DNA from: Syntrophales bacterium
GTDB lineage: Bacteria > Desulfobacterota > Syntrophia > Syntrophales > UBA8958
Assembly (NCBI GenBank): GCA_026416455.1
Contig: JAOAFE010000007.1
Location: 48,598 to 112,597, forward strand
DNA length: 64,000 bases
Direction: 5' to 3'
The notes beneath the pieces were generated by a model. That model saw nothing but the letters and a program-made list of their open reading frames with translations. It had not been told where the DNA came from and did not search any database. The position numbers and the translations under genes were made by a program. This document shows, one piece after another, positions 1 through 9,560 of the stretch (position 1 is its first letter; each line of letters begins with the position of its first letter).

Positions 1-363
1 GTAGGCTACATCTCCCGGGGGCGGGGGATAACGGTACATACAAAAAATTGCGTCAACGTACTTGAGGTGGATCCCGAACGTTTGATAGATGTCAACTGGT
101 GTGCTAGACCTGGACAGACGTTTCCCGTTGTACTCAGAGTTATTTGTCAGGATAGGAAGGGCATCTTGGCCGAAGTGAGTACGGCTATCTCCAGCCTTGA
201 TGTAAATATTGCCCATGCCGAGGTAAATACGACGGCCGATTTAAAAGCCATCTGTGTTTTCCAGGTTGATATCCAAGATTTGAACCAGTTGAACCAGATC
301 ATAGCCGCCATCAAAGGTTTGAGGTCCGTCCTCTTCGTGGAACGTCTATACAAGAGGTCATAG
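1..363 (+). CDS. RelA/SpoT family (p)ppGpp synthetase/hydrolase, C-terminal fragment (ACT domain); 5' end outside window
   Basis: Frame 1 is open from base 1 (VGYISRGRGITVHTKNCVNVLEVDPERLIDVNW...), typical RelA/SpoT TGS-to-ACT tail. Confidence 0.9.
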   Translation, partial: VGYISRGRGITVHTKNCVNVLEVDPERLIDVNWCARPGQTFPVVLRVICQDRKGILAEVSTAISSLDVNIAHAEVNTTADLKAICVFQVDIQDLNQLNQIIAAIKGLRSVLFVERLYKRS

Positions 364-431
364 CAAGATTGACAAAATTGATGTCTTTAATCTAAAAGGC
401 AGCACCATGTGTTGAAAAACGGCAGGGTAGA

Positions 432-1115
432 ATGAATAAAATTTTATCTTTCGCAACCTTATTTTTCCTTCTGATGGCCTCGCCGGGGAGGGGACAAGTG
501 CCTTCCATTGTAATCGATCCTGCCCATGGGGGGAAAGATTATGGTGTGATGGTAACGGAAAAGATTACGGAAAAAGATGTGACCCTAAAAATTTCCCTCC
601 TTGTAAAGAAAGAGCTGGAGAAAACAGGTCGAGTGAAGGTGATTCTGACCAGGGAAAAAGATACGGACCTTTCAATTAAGGACAGGATCAAGCTTATCCA
701 GGAGATAAAACCTACTGCCATCGTTAGTCTTCATGTGAACAGGGGGTTCGGTCGTTCGGCCCGGGGTTTTGAAATTTATTTTCCCGGCTTTAAGGTCGAT
801 GAAGATGGTAAAGTAAAGGGGGGAGAAGCGCAAAGTATTATTAATTCTATGCGGAAGACGGAATATCTCAACAAATCAGTTACTATGGCACAACATTTAC
901 AGCGCCATCTCATTTACGTGTTTCCCAAAGAGAATAGAGGCTTGAGGGAGGCGTCCATGGAGATGACGGATTCTGTGACAATTCCGGCTGTTGTGGTGGA
1001 AATAGGATTTGCAAGTAATCCGGAGAATATGAGGAAATTAACAGACACGAAAGGGCAGATGGAAGTTGCTAGCGCTCTAAGTCGCGGCATTTTAGAATGG
1101 ATAGGGAAGAAATGA
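432..1115 (+). CDS. N-acetylmuramoyl-L-alanine amidase (Amidase_3)
   Basis: Signal peptide, [20 protein letters not shown] and [13 protein letters not shown] motifs. Confidence 0.88.
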   Translation: MNKILSFATLFFLLMASPGRGQVPSIVIDPAHGGKDYGVMVTEKITEKDVTLKISLLVKKELEKTGRVKVILTREKDTDLSIKDRIKLIQEIKPTAIVSLHVNRGFGRSARGFEIYFPGFKVDEDGKVKGGEAQSIINSMRKTEYLNKSVTMAQHLQRHLIYVFPKENRGLREASMEMTDSVTIPAVVVEIGFASNPENMRKLTDTKGQMEVASALSRGILEWIGKK

Positions 1116-1831
1116 GTTACACAAGAGTTGATGGGCGCCAGTTTGATGAACTTAGACCAATCAAGGTCGTCAAGGACTTTTTGAAATACGCCCCCAGTTC
1201 CGTGCTTATTGAAATGGGGGAGACGAAGGTCCTCTGCGTAGCTTCGTTTGCAGAAGAAATCCCTCCTTTCCTCAGAGAAACCGACCAGGGTTGGCTCACG
1301 GCGGAATATGCGATGTTACCTATGGCAGCCCGCGAGCGATCGCCTCGGGGCCGAGTTACCGGTAGAAATTACGAAATACAGCGATTGATAGGCCGATCCA
1401 TTCGAGCGGTGGTGGATTTGGGTGCCATCGGAAGAAGAACCGTTTACGTAGATTGTGATGTCATTCAGGCGGATGGGGGAACTAGAACCGCTTCAATAAC
1501 AGGCGGATTCTTGGCGGTCGCTTTACTCTTTGAGAAGATGGTAGCGGATGGCTGGATAGGCCAGGTGCCGGTAATAGATTATGTAGCAGCTATCAGTGTA
1601 GGTATTGTGGACGGTGAATTGCTTCTAGACTTGGATTACGAAGAAGACTCTCGGGCAGATGTGGATATGAATGTGGTAATGACGGGATCGGGGAAATTGG
1701 TAGAAGTGCAAGGGACGGCGGAAAAGATGCCTTTTGGGAGGAAGCAGATGGAGGCAATGCTCGATCTGGCGGGAAGGGGTATAGAGAAGCTTATTTCCGT
1801 ACAAAAGGACATCTTGGGTGAGGGCAAATGA
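1112..1831 (+). CDS. rph: Ribonuclease PH
   Basis: [51 protein letters not shown]; likely start is the internal ATG at 1112. Confidence 0.95.
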   Translation: MSYTRVDGRQFDELRPIKVVKDFLKYAPSSVLIEMGETKVLCVASFAEEIPPFLRETDQGWLTAEYAMLPMAARERSPRGRVTGRNYEIQRLIGRSIRAVVDLGAIGRRTVYVDCDVIQADGGTRTASITGGFLAVALLFEKMVADGWIGQVPVIDYVAAISVGIVDGELLLDLDYEEDSRADVDMNVVMTGSGKLVEVQGTAEKMPFGRKQMEAMLDLAGRGIEKLISVQKDILGEGK

Positions 1832-2427
1832 AGAAGTTGGTCTTGGCGACAACCAATGAGGGAAAAATCAGGGAGATGAAAATGTTACTCCAAGACCTAC
1901 CGCTGGAGATATTGACGTTGAAAGAATTCCCTGGCTTTGAGGGTGTAGAAGAAGACGGAGAAGATTTTTTTACCAATGCCCTGAAAAAAGCTGAAAAAGT
2001 AGCACGATTTACTTCTCTCCCTGCTGTCGCCGATGATTCTGGCCTGGTGGTGGAGGCCCTGGGGGGCGAGCCGGGTGTGAAATCGGCACGATTTGCGGGC
2101 GAAGGGGCGACAGATGAGGAGAATATGGAAAAGTTACTAAAAATCATGGAACCCATTCCAGAGGAGAAAAGGAAAGCCCATTTTGTTTGTGTCATCGTCT
2201 ATTTCCGTCCCACCGGAGAATACGAAAGTTTCATAGGAAAATGGGAAGGGTTTATCACCTATCAAAAGAGAGGAACGGGCGGTTTTGGGTACGATCCGGT
2301 ATTTTATGTTCCGTCCCTCTCCCGTACGGCGGCTGAGCTTGCACCGGAAGAAAAAAACAAGTATAGTCACCGAGGCCAGGCGCTAAGAGGTTTGAAAGAT
2401 TTCCTTCGTCGTCATTTAGATGCTTAA
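1828..2427 (+). CDS. rdgB: XTP/dITP diphosphatase (RdgB/HAM1 family)
   Basis: [51 protein letters not shown]. Confidence 0.95.
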   Translation: MKKLVLATTNEGKIREMKMLLQDLPLEILTLKEFPGFEGVEEDGEDFFTNALKKAEKVARFTSLPAVADDSGLVVEALGGEPGVKSARFAGEGATDEENMEKLLKIMEPIPEEKRKAHFVCVIVYFRPTGEYESFIGKWEGFITYQKRGTGGFGYDPVFYVPSLSRTAAELAPEEKNKYSHRGQALRGLKDFLRRHLDA

Positions 2428-2431
2428 TCGT

Positions 2432-2508
2432 CGGGGCGTAGCGCAGCCTGGTAGCGCGCCTGCTTTGGGAGCAGGATGTCGCAGGTTCAAATCCTGCCGC
2501 CCCGACCA
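2432..2508 (+). tRNA. tRNA-Pro (TGG anticodon), CCA encoded
   Basis: Cloverleaf read by eye: CGGGGCG/CGCCCCG acceptor, CCTGC-TTTGGGA-GCAGG anticodon arm, GCAGG-TTCAAAT-CCTGC T arm, ACCA end. Confidence 0.95.
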
Positions 2509-2535
2509 TTAAGATCCCGGGGAATCAAAAAATCC

Positions 2536-2565
2536 TTGACACTGTTTTTTCTCTTTTCATACTAA
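2536..2565 (+). promoter_or_regulatory. Putative sigma70-type promoter for pncB
   Basis: TTGACA (2536-2541), 18-nt spacer, TACTAA (2560-2565). Confidence 0.45.
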
Positions 2566-2608
2566 TTCATGAAGTGTTCGATTTATAAAGACATTTAATC
2601 AGGGCTCC

Positions 2609-4045
2609 ATGACAATCATGAAAAGTGTAGAAACCTCTGGACTCTATACTGACCTTTACCAAATTGCAATGGGTCAAGCTTACTTCTTAGACGGGGTAGC
2701 TGAGAAGCCGGCCGTTTTCGATTATTTCTTTCGGACCATTCCTTACAGTGGTGGGTATGTCGTTTTTGCGGGCTTGGAACCCTTAATCGACGTCCTGGAA
2801 AATTTAAAATTCTACCCGGAGGATTTAGAATATTTGCAGACGCTCGGTTTCCATCGGGACTATATAGATTTTCTCTCGTCGTTTACCTTTTCGGCCGACG
2901 TCTTGGCGATGAGGGAAGGTGAAATTGTCTTCCCCTTAGAACCCATCATCAGAGTGGAAGGTCGTCTTTTTGAGGCCCAGCTCGTGGAAACGGTGATTCT
3001 CAATCTCGTCAATTATCAAAGCCTTATAGCGACGAAGGCGGCGCGCATGAGACAGGCGGCCGGCAATCGTGTTCTGAGCGATTTCGGTCTCCGGAGAGCG
3101 CCAGCTCAAGGTGGTATGTTGGCCTCGAGAGCTGCCATCATAGGAGGATTTGACAGTACCTCTAACGTGAAGGCAGCGCAAATATATGGATTGGAGCCGG
3201 CTGGCACTATGGCCCATTCTTTTATCGAAAGTCATGGTGATGAGCTTACAGCCTATTTGAAATTTGTGAAGGCTAACCCGAAACGGGCTGTTTTGCTGGT
3301 TGACACTTATGACACACTTTTGAGTGGAGTTCCCCATGCTGTAGAGGCAGCTAAGAGATTGGAAGAGGAGGGAATCGAATTAAAAGGGATTCGCCTCGAC
3401 AGTGGAGATCTTGCCTATCTTTCTAAAAAAGCGAGGGAGATGCTTGACGAGGCCGGCCTCTCCCACGTGAGCATCGTTGCCTCCAATCTGCTCGACGAGT
3501 ATGTGATTAAAAGTCTGATTGACCAGGGTGCCCCGGTCGATATGTTTGGGGTGGGGACCCGATTGGTCACCGGCTTTCCCGATGCCGCCTTGGATGGGGT
3601 CTATAAGCTCTCCGTATACGATAGAGAACCGAGGATGAAGATTTCCGATAATTTGATTAAGACAACACTGCCGGGAAAGAAACAGGTTGCCCGATTCACC
3701 GATAGGAAGGGTATGTTCATGGCCGATGTGATCTTTCTTGAAGGAGAGGAGCAGTTAGAGAGGATGTTTCATCCCTACGAAAGGGAAAAAACCCTCTCTC
3801 TTTCGCAATACAGTGACGAGCCACTCCTTAAGCCCATCATGGCGAAGGGAAGAAGGATCGGCGAAAGGCGTGAGGTGAAAGAAATCGCCCAGTACGTGAA
3901 AGATAGGTTGTCCCTCTTACCGCAAGAGCATAAAAGATTCGAAAACCCCCATATTTACAAAGTCGGGTTGAGTGAAAAACTCATGATTTTGAGAGGGGCA
4001 CTGATGGAGAGATATAAAATGGGCTTTTCAGGAGGTAAGAGATGA
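2609..4045 (+). CDS. pncB: Nicotinate phosphoribosyltransferase
   Basis: GLYTDLYQIAMGQAYF, FGLRRAPAQGG, GTMAHSFIESHGDE, IRLDSGDLAYLSKKAR. Confidence 0.93.
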   Translation: MTIMKSVETSGLYTDLYQIAMGQAYFLDGVAEKPAVFDYFFRTIPYSGGYVVFAGLEPLIDVLENLKFYPEDLEYLQTLGFHRDYIDFLSSFTFSADVLAMREGEIVFPLEPIIRVEGRLFEAQLVETVILNLVNYQSLIATKAARMRQAAGNRVLSDFGLRRAPAQGGMLASRAAIIGGFDSTSNVKAAQIYGLEPAGTMAHSFIESHGDELTAYLKFVKANPKRAVLLVDTYDTLLSGVPHAVEAAKRLEEEGIELKGIRLDSGDLAYLSKKAREMLDEAGLSHVSIVASNLLDEYVIKSLIDQGAPVDMFGVGTRLVTGFPDAALDGVYKLSVYDREPRMKISDNLIKTTLPGKKQVARFTDRKGMFMADVIFLEGEEQLERMFHPYEREKTLSLSQYSDEPLLKPIMAKGRRIGERREVKEIAQYVKDRLSLLPQEHKRFENPHIYKVGLSEKLMILRGALMERYKMGFSGGKR

Positions 4046-4647
4046 AAGCACTGATCATCGTGGATTTACAGAAGGACTTTTTACCCGGTGGGCGTCTGCC
4101 TGTGCCGAGAGGAGATGAAATAGTAGAGTCAATTAACGGGATCGTAGATAAATTTGATTTGGTGGTTGCAACCCAGGATTGGCATCCGTCTAATCATTTA
4201 AGCTTTGCTTCTAATCATCCTGGCAAGAAGCCTTTTGATAAGGTCACGCTGGATGGCATAGAGCAGATCTTGTGGCCCGATCACTGTGTTCAGGGTAGTG
4301 AGGGGGCAGGCTTTGCTGCCCATTTTGATGAGCGTCGGGTAGAGGCTATCTTTCGAAAGGGTACGGACCCTGGAATTGACAGTTATTCCGGCTTTTTCGA
4401 CAATGGTCACAAAAAATCTACGGGTCTTAAAGACTATCTGCTGGGACGAGGAGTGAAAGACCTCTACGTCTGCGGGTTGGCAGCGGAATATTGCGTTCTT
4501 TATACGGCCTTGGATGCCATTGAACTGGGATTTAAAACCTATTATATCGAAGACCTTACGCGTCCTATAGATCACGATGCCTTCGAACAAGCTAAAAAGG
4601 CCATCCTACAAAGGGGAGGACATGTCTTAACCGCATCGTCCTTGTAA
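4042..4647 (+). CDS. pncA: Nicotinamidase (isochorismatase-like hydrolase)
   Basis: ALIIVDLQKDFLPGG, ATQDWHPSNHLSFAS, WPDHCVQGSEGA, CGLAAEYCV; ATGA overlap with pncB. Confidence 0.92.
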   Translation: MKALIIVDLQKDFLPGGRLPVPRGDEIVESINGIVDKFDLVVATQDWHPSNHLSFASNHPGKKPFDKVTLDGIEQILWPDHCVQGSEGAGFAAHFDERRVEAIFRKGTDPGIDSYSGFFDNGHKKSTGLKDYLLGRGVKDLYVCGLAAEYCVLYTALDAIELGFKTYYIEDLTRPIDHDAFEQAKKAILQRGGHVLTASSL

Positions 4648-4649
4648 AT

Positions 4650-5606
4650 TTAGATCGACCTGATCTCCTGTCTCATGAATACGAGATATGAGATAGCAAA
4701 ACAGATCACCGTAATAGCAAGGAGACAAATGATGTAGGGCATTACAATAAGGGTGCTCTGTAGCATAGGTAGAGGACCGGAAAACCTTTCCTGGGAAAAT
4801 TTCTCCATGGGACCCATGATGACAAAGCTGCGCGTCGTGCGCCGGGTTGGATCTATGATGACCGCCGTTGCCTCTGAATAAAGCACCATCGGAGAAAGGA
4901 GAGAGATGGATCTTTGGAGGTTTATTTGTTTGATTAAGGCCTCTGGATTGTCGGGTTGGGCGGAAGGCGTTATAGATTTGGCGACGATCGATGCCCCCAA
5001 AGTAAGGAAGAAGGAAAAGAAAATCCAGACGGCGAGAGACGCGAGGGCGGAAGTCGTTACGCTTCTGAAAAGGATGGAAAATAGAATGGCCACTCCAAGC
5101 CAGAAGGATATGTAGACGATACTTACGATTAGATAGACTAAAATCCGGCCTATCTCCTCTGGGCCGGGCACCACGCCGATAAGATTCAGACCCAGCCCCG
5201 TTGTAACCAGCACAATAGAAACCATCATTATACTAATCGTCGCCACGCCAGCCAGGAATTTTCCGTTAATAACCGCATCCCGGTATATGGGTTGTGAAAG
5301 AAGGCGACTTAAGGTTCCTTCGTTCTTTTCTCGATTGATCATGTCAAAACCCAGGATGAGACCGATGAGGGGACCGAAGAAAGCTACGAATTGGACGAAA
5401 GAAAAGAGGGCCCCCTGGGCGGTAAAGAGCATTAGAAATACAAATTTTGGCTTCGCGACTCCTTGGAGTTCTTGTTTGATGGACATGCCCACCATGTAAG
5501 TGGTAACGAGACTGACCATCCAGATGAGGGCAAAAAGTATGAGGAAACGGTAACTGCTAAAGTGATCGGCTAACTCCTTCTTGAAAATTACTTTCAGACC
5601 CCTCAT
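4650..5606 (-). CDS. ABC transporter permease (ABC-2/NosY-like)
   Basis: About 6 TM segments, FKKELADHFSSYRFLILF N-terminus; adjacent ATPase gene. Confidence 0.82.
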   Translation of the reverse strand: MRGLKVIFKKELADHFSSYRFLILFALIWMVSLVTTYMVGMSIKQELQGVAKPKFVFLMLFTAQGALFSFVQFVAFFGPLIGLILGFDMINREKNEGTLSRLLSQPIYRDAVINGKFLAGVATISIMMVSIVLVTTGLGLNLIGVVPGPEEIGRILVYLIVSIVYISFWLGVAILFSILFRSVTTSALASLAVWIFFSFFLTLGASIVAKSITPSAQPDNPEALIKQINLQRSISLLSPMVLYSEATAVIIDPTRRTTRSFVIMGPMEKFSQERFSGPLPMLQSTLIVMPYIICLLAITVICFAISYLVFMRQEIRSI

Positions 5607-5607
5607 T

Positions 5608-6360
5608 TCATGCCTCCCGGAAGTACTTCATGTATATGTCCTCGAGAGTGTATTCTTCGTCACCCATGCCGAATTTTTCCGTGGCCAGCTCTTCGAGGGT
5701 GCCTAACGCGACCATTTTGCCTTTGATCATAATGCCTACGCGGTGGCATAACTTTTGGACCATCTCTAGATAATGGGAGCTTAAGATTACAGTCATCCCC
5801 TCTTGTTTGGCCAGTGTCTCTATGAGTTCGATCATGTTATTGGTGGCATCGGGATCAAGACCCAAAGTTGGTTCATCGAGGAAGGCGAGTTTCGGTTTTT
5901 TCACGAGTAATTCGGCCAAACCCAGTCTTTGCCTCATGCCGCGGGAGTAGGCCCCGACCTTTTTTTTCTCCTCCCCCTCAAGCCCTACGGTGCGCAAGGC
6001 GTTTTCGATTCTTTGCTCTGCTTCTTTAGGTGGTATGTTGTTCAAGTCTGCTACAAATCTGAGGGTTTGGATGGCATTGAGATCATTGTAAAAACCCATA
6101 TTTTCCGGCATATAGCCGATGAGACCCTTCACCTTAATCGAGTCCCTTGTCGGATCGATACCAAACACGCGAGCCTCACCTCCGGACGGCTCCGTCAATC
6201 CCAGTAACATGAGAATAATAGTCGTTTTGCCTGCTCCGTTAGGTCCTAGAAGGCCGAAGATTTCCCCTTCCGTGACGGTAAAGGAAACTTTATCTACCGC
6301 CACCTGACCGTGGTAAATCTTTGTTAGTTCTTTTGTTTCTACAACTAGTGGCGAGGTCAT
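5608..6360 (-). CDS. ABC transporter ATP-binding protein
   Basis: Walker A GPNGAGKTT, signature YSRGMRQRLG, Walker B LAFLDEPTLGLD; start taken as ATG at 6360 (MTSPLVVETKELTKIY). Confidence 0.92.
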   Translation of the reverse strand: MTSPLVVETKELTKIYHGQVAVDKVSFTVTEGEIFGLLGPNGAGKTTIILMLLGLTEPSGGEARVFGIDPTRDSIKVKGLIGYMPENMGFYNDLNAIQTLRFVADLNNIPPKEAEQRIENALRTVGLEGEEKKKVGAYSRGMRQRLGLAELLVKKPKLAFLDEPTLGLDPDATNNMIELIETLAKQEGMTVILSSHYLEMVQKLCHRVGIMIKGKMVALGTLEELATEKFGMGDEEYTLEDIYMKYFREA

Positions 6361-7577
6361 CTTCTCCCTATCCAGCGGAACATGAAGGTGAGACCGGCTA
6401 TGACAACGAGAATAATACCCAATCCAATCCAGCCCCAAGTAGTAGAAGCCTTGACAGAAACCCGGAATTCTAAATTTTTTACCGCCTTATCCCCGTCGGC
6501 CACTATATTGACCGAGTAGTCTCCAACTAGGGCTTCATCGGCGGGTGTGATGGTTGCCTCCACTTGTTTAATTTCCCGCGGCTCTAAAACGGGGATAACC
6601 TCCGGTTTAAATTCCACCTTCCAGTTCTCTGGTTTGTAGGCCGTAAACTTCACATTTTTAAGCGTTGCTGTTCCCGTATTTTTCACAAAAATGGAGACGG
6701 TCGCCTTTTTTCCCTGGTTTACCTCCAAGCTTAGAAGACCTGTCGCCGTACCCGCCTCGATGGAATAAGTTCCCGTCAGTACACAAGTGAGTCTAATTTC
6801 CGATCGAGCGTCTTCTGTCTGCGCGCGGAATATAATGGGGTATTCACCAGCTCGAGCGTCTTTTATAGGATTCACTTCCAGAGAGATCGTTTGACTATCG
6901 TTAGCGCGGATTTTCAGGCTGGAGATAGTTTTTGGTTCATAAGAGGGTTTGATGTTCACTTCCCATCCTTCTGGAACCTGCGCAGAGAGGTTAACAATGG
7001 CGTCTTTGCCCAGTTTATTTTCAACCTCGATAGAAAATTCAAATTTCATGTTCGACGGTGCCTGCAAGATTGGGTAAGAGGTGGAGAGTTTAAGCCCGCG
7101 CATGGTCGCTTTATCCGCTTCTCGAACTTTTATGGTTAAGGGTTGCTTCAAAAGAAAACGCTCGTCCTGAGTCTTAGCTTCAATCAAGAAATTATAATCC
7201 CCTGGTCGTATGGATTTGTCGGGCTCTGCTTCGAAAATTATAGATTTGTCTTCACCTGCGGGTACGGAGAGACCCGTTACTGTGTATTGATCTGTTTTTA
7301 GGCGAGTTCGCCAACCTGAGGGTTTGGCTGATACCCATACCTGAACGAATTCCATTGTTTTTCCGCCATTGTGAAACAGCAGGTTCATGGAAACCGATTG
7401 CCCTTGGGCAACTTCGATTCCCGGATATTCAAGGGCCATGGTAAGTAGGCGCTCAGGACGATCCTCACTGAGAACGGTTTTCTTTTTTGTCTCTGCTGCA
7501 TGCCCAGTGTGAACGAAAAACATAAGTAAGAAGATCGATAAAGGTGCAATCCAGTATTTCCCTATTGAACTTTTCAC
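6357..7577 (-). CDS. Exported NEW3-domain protein with C-terminal TM anchor
   Basis: Signal peptide, repeated Ig-like segments, C-terminal TM (GWIGLGIILVVIAGLTFMFRWIGRR); 4-bp overlap with the ATPase gene. Confidence 0.72.
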   Translation of the reverse strand: MKSSIGKYWIAPLSIFLLMFFVHTGHAAETKKKTVLSEDRPERLLTMALEYPGIEVAQGQSVSMNLLFHNGGKTMEFVQVWVSAKPSGWRTRLKTDQYTVTGLSVPAGEDKSIIFEAEPDKSIRPGDYNFLIEAKTQDERFLLKQPLTIKVREADKATMRGLKLSTSYPILQAPSNMKFEFSIEVENKLGKDAIVNLSAQVPEGWEVNIKPSYEPKTISSLKIRANDSQTISLEVNPIKDARAGEYPIIFRAQTEDARSEIRLTCVLTGTYSIEAGTATGLLSLEVNQGKKATVSIFVKNTGTATLKNVKFTAYKPENWKVEFKPEVIPVLEPREIKQVEATITPADEALVGDYSVNIVADGDKAVKNLEFRVSVKASTTWGWIGLGIILVVIAGLTFMFRWIGRR

Positions 7578-7644
7578 GACGCTCCTCCTTTTTACTGGCT
7601 TTGCCTAATTTAGTAGGATTTTTCGGCGGAGGCATATTAAGCAT

Positions 7645-8913
7645 ATGGAATCTTGTCTGTCAAGGTCTGTCTTGAACGGGGGGAAGAAAAGAGGTAGGTT
7701 CTATCCCATTATGAAAAAGCGCTGGTTTATTTTTTCTATTGGGGCGGCGAATTTCTTCTTTTCCCAACTTTATCGGACAACGAATGCGGTCTTGGCTCCG
7801 TACTTAGTCAGGGATTTATCTTTAAACAGCGAAACCTTGGGTTTCCTTTCCGCTGTTTTCTTTTATTCTTTTGCCCTAAGTCAGATACCCATCCTGCTTG
7901 GGATTGATAAAGTGGGCCCGCGACGGCTGATGACCACTTTTGGGGTCATCGGAGTGGCCGGAGCCATTATCTTCGCCAGTGCCGAGACGTCTACCATGGC
8001 CATCTGGGGTCGCCTCCTTATGGGCGTTGGTATGTCGTGTGCTTTTATCGGTAGTCTGAAGCTCCTGTCGGTTTGGTTTCCTCCTGTAACCTTTGCCACC
8101 GTCTCTGGTTTGCTCACCTCGGTCGGAACGCTGGGGAACATCGTTTCCACCTCACCGCTTGCCTTCATGGCGGCTAAATTTGGCTGGCGGGAATCCTTTT
8201 TTATTCTCGCGGTGGCTCACAGCTTGGTAATCATTCTCCTCTGGTTAATCGTGAGAGATAGACCGGAAGGGATGGAAGGGGTAGGTCACTGGCAAAGTCG
8301 GTCCTCTCATATTGGTCTTCTATTCAAATCAAAAGATTTCTGGTTTATTTCCATCGTCGCGTTTCTGCGCTACGGCACATTCGCCTCTCTCCAAGCCCTC
8401 TGGGCAGGGCCACTACTTATTATGGTTTTAAAAATGACACCCATAATGGCGGGGCACGTTATATTTGCCATGAATGTGGGTACAATAGTAGGGTTTCCGC
8501 TATGGGGCCTCTTATCAGATCGGGTCTTTCATACACGAAAATATCTCGTTACGGTGGGAATATTTCTCATGGCAGTTGCAACTTTGTCGCTAAACACATT
8601 CGACGGGGGGATAGGTCCTCTTCTACCGGGAGTCGTATTTTTTCTGATCGGGTTCTTTGCCACTTCCGGTCAGCTCATGTACGCTCAGATTAAGGAGCTT
8701 TTCCCCGCTTCCATGTCCGGTGCGGCTATGACAGGGATTAATTTTTTCAATATGCTGGGACCCGCTTTTTTCCTACAATTTCTGGGTCTTATGATGTCGT
8801 TTCTGTATCCCAATGATTCATTAGGTCCAGCCGCCTTCCGCATGGTCATCTATTTCTGTGTTTTTTGCCAGACTCTCGCTGGTTTTCTCAGCTTTTTCGC
8901 CCGAGAGAGATAA
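7645..8913 (+). CDS. Major facilitator superfamily transporter
   Basis: About 12 TM segments with MFS-like loops; start may instead be 7711 (MKKRWFIF). Confidence 0.85.
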   Translation: MESCLSRSVLNGGKKRGRFYPIMKKRWFIFSIGAANFFFSQLYRTTNAVLAPYLVRDLSLNSETLGFLSAVFFYSFALSQIPILLGIDKVGPRRLMTTFGVIGVAGAIIFASAETSTMAIWGRLLMGVGMSCAFIGSLKLLSVWFPPVTFATVSGLLTSVGTLGNIVSTSPLAFMAAKFGWRESFFILAVAHSLVIILLWLIVRDRPEGMEGVGHWQSRSSHIGLLFKSKDFWFISIVAFLRYGTFASLQALWAGPLLIMVLKMTPIMAGHVIFAMNVGTIVGFPLWGLLSDRVFHTRKYLVTVGIFLMAVATLSLNTFDGGIGPLLPGVVFFLIGFFATSGQLMYAQIKELFPASMSGAAMTGINFFNMLGPAFFLQFLGLMMSFLYPNDSLGPAAFRMVIYFCVFCQTLAGFLSFFARER

Positions 8914-9415
8914 GCCAGGCACACGAAACGGCTGAATCAAATCCATCTGCGGGAGGGGAAGGAGGGGTAAAGAGCTTGTCCACTTGTGCCCGGGGGTCAA
9001 TGTGAGTAAAAAAAGCGGTTCTAAGTCTTAAGGCCCCTTCGGTGCAGTCGTAATGGCTAAGGCCCCATCTTTGAGCGGCTTTCTGCGACGAACACCCTTT
9101 TGTTGCCATGATAAAGCTTATATCAGATTTTTTCTCGATTATAATGTCCTCGAAAGCGCACCAGTGAGAATGATTGAGAAAGGTGATCAGTTTATCGATA
9201 CCCGATAAGTCCTTAGGCAAAATTTTAGAAAGACGGCGGGCTTCGTAGGCACCAAATTCACCTGCCAGATATAGCATGCCCTCTTTCGCCTGCTGGGGGG
9301 GACAGTTTTTCTTCACCCATTCTTCGGTCAGAAACCACATAAAGTTGAAGCTATAAAGTAGCTCACGCATGGTCATGTATAGGTGGTCTTTTGACCACTC
9401 CTCAATAGGAAACAT
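8888..9415 (-). CDS. Conserved hypothetical protein (possibly DUF6125-like)
   Basis: 175-aa ORF with AGGAGGAC Shine-Dalgarno just upstream of ATG; family assignment from memory. Confidence 0.6.
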   Translation of the reverse strand: MFPIEEWSKDHLYMTMRELLYSFNFMWFLTEEWVKKNCPPQQAKEGMLYLAGEFGAYEARRLSKILPKDLSGIDKLITFLNHSHWCAFEDIIIEKKSDISFIMATKGCSSQKAAQRWGLSHYDCTEGALRLRTAFFTHIDPRAQVDKLFTPPSPPADGFDSAVSCAWLISLGRKS

Positions 9416-9560
9416 AATGTCCTCCTAGGTCGGTAATCATCTATCGTATACTAAAAATTCAACGGAAATTCGACATCCAATAGGTGTTTTTTTTGCGTAA
9501 AAAAGGAAAAAGGGGTATAAGTAGCGCTAAGCAATACCTTGCTAGAGAAAGGAGGTTGGG

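Noticed and set aside
2255-2509. ORF on minus strand reading [26 protein letters not shown]
   Set aside because: It is the antisense of tRNA-Pro plus the rdgB end; this is a classic spurious translation of tRNA complements.
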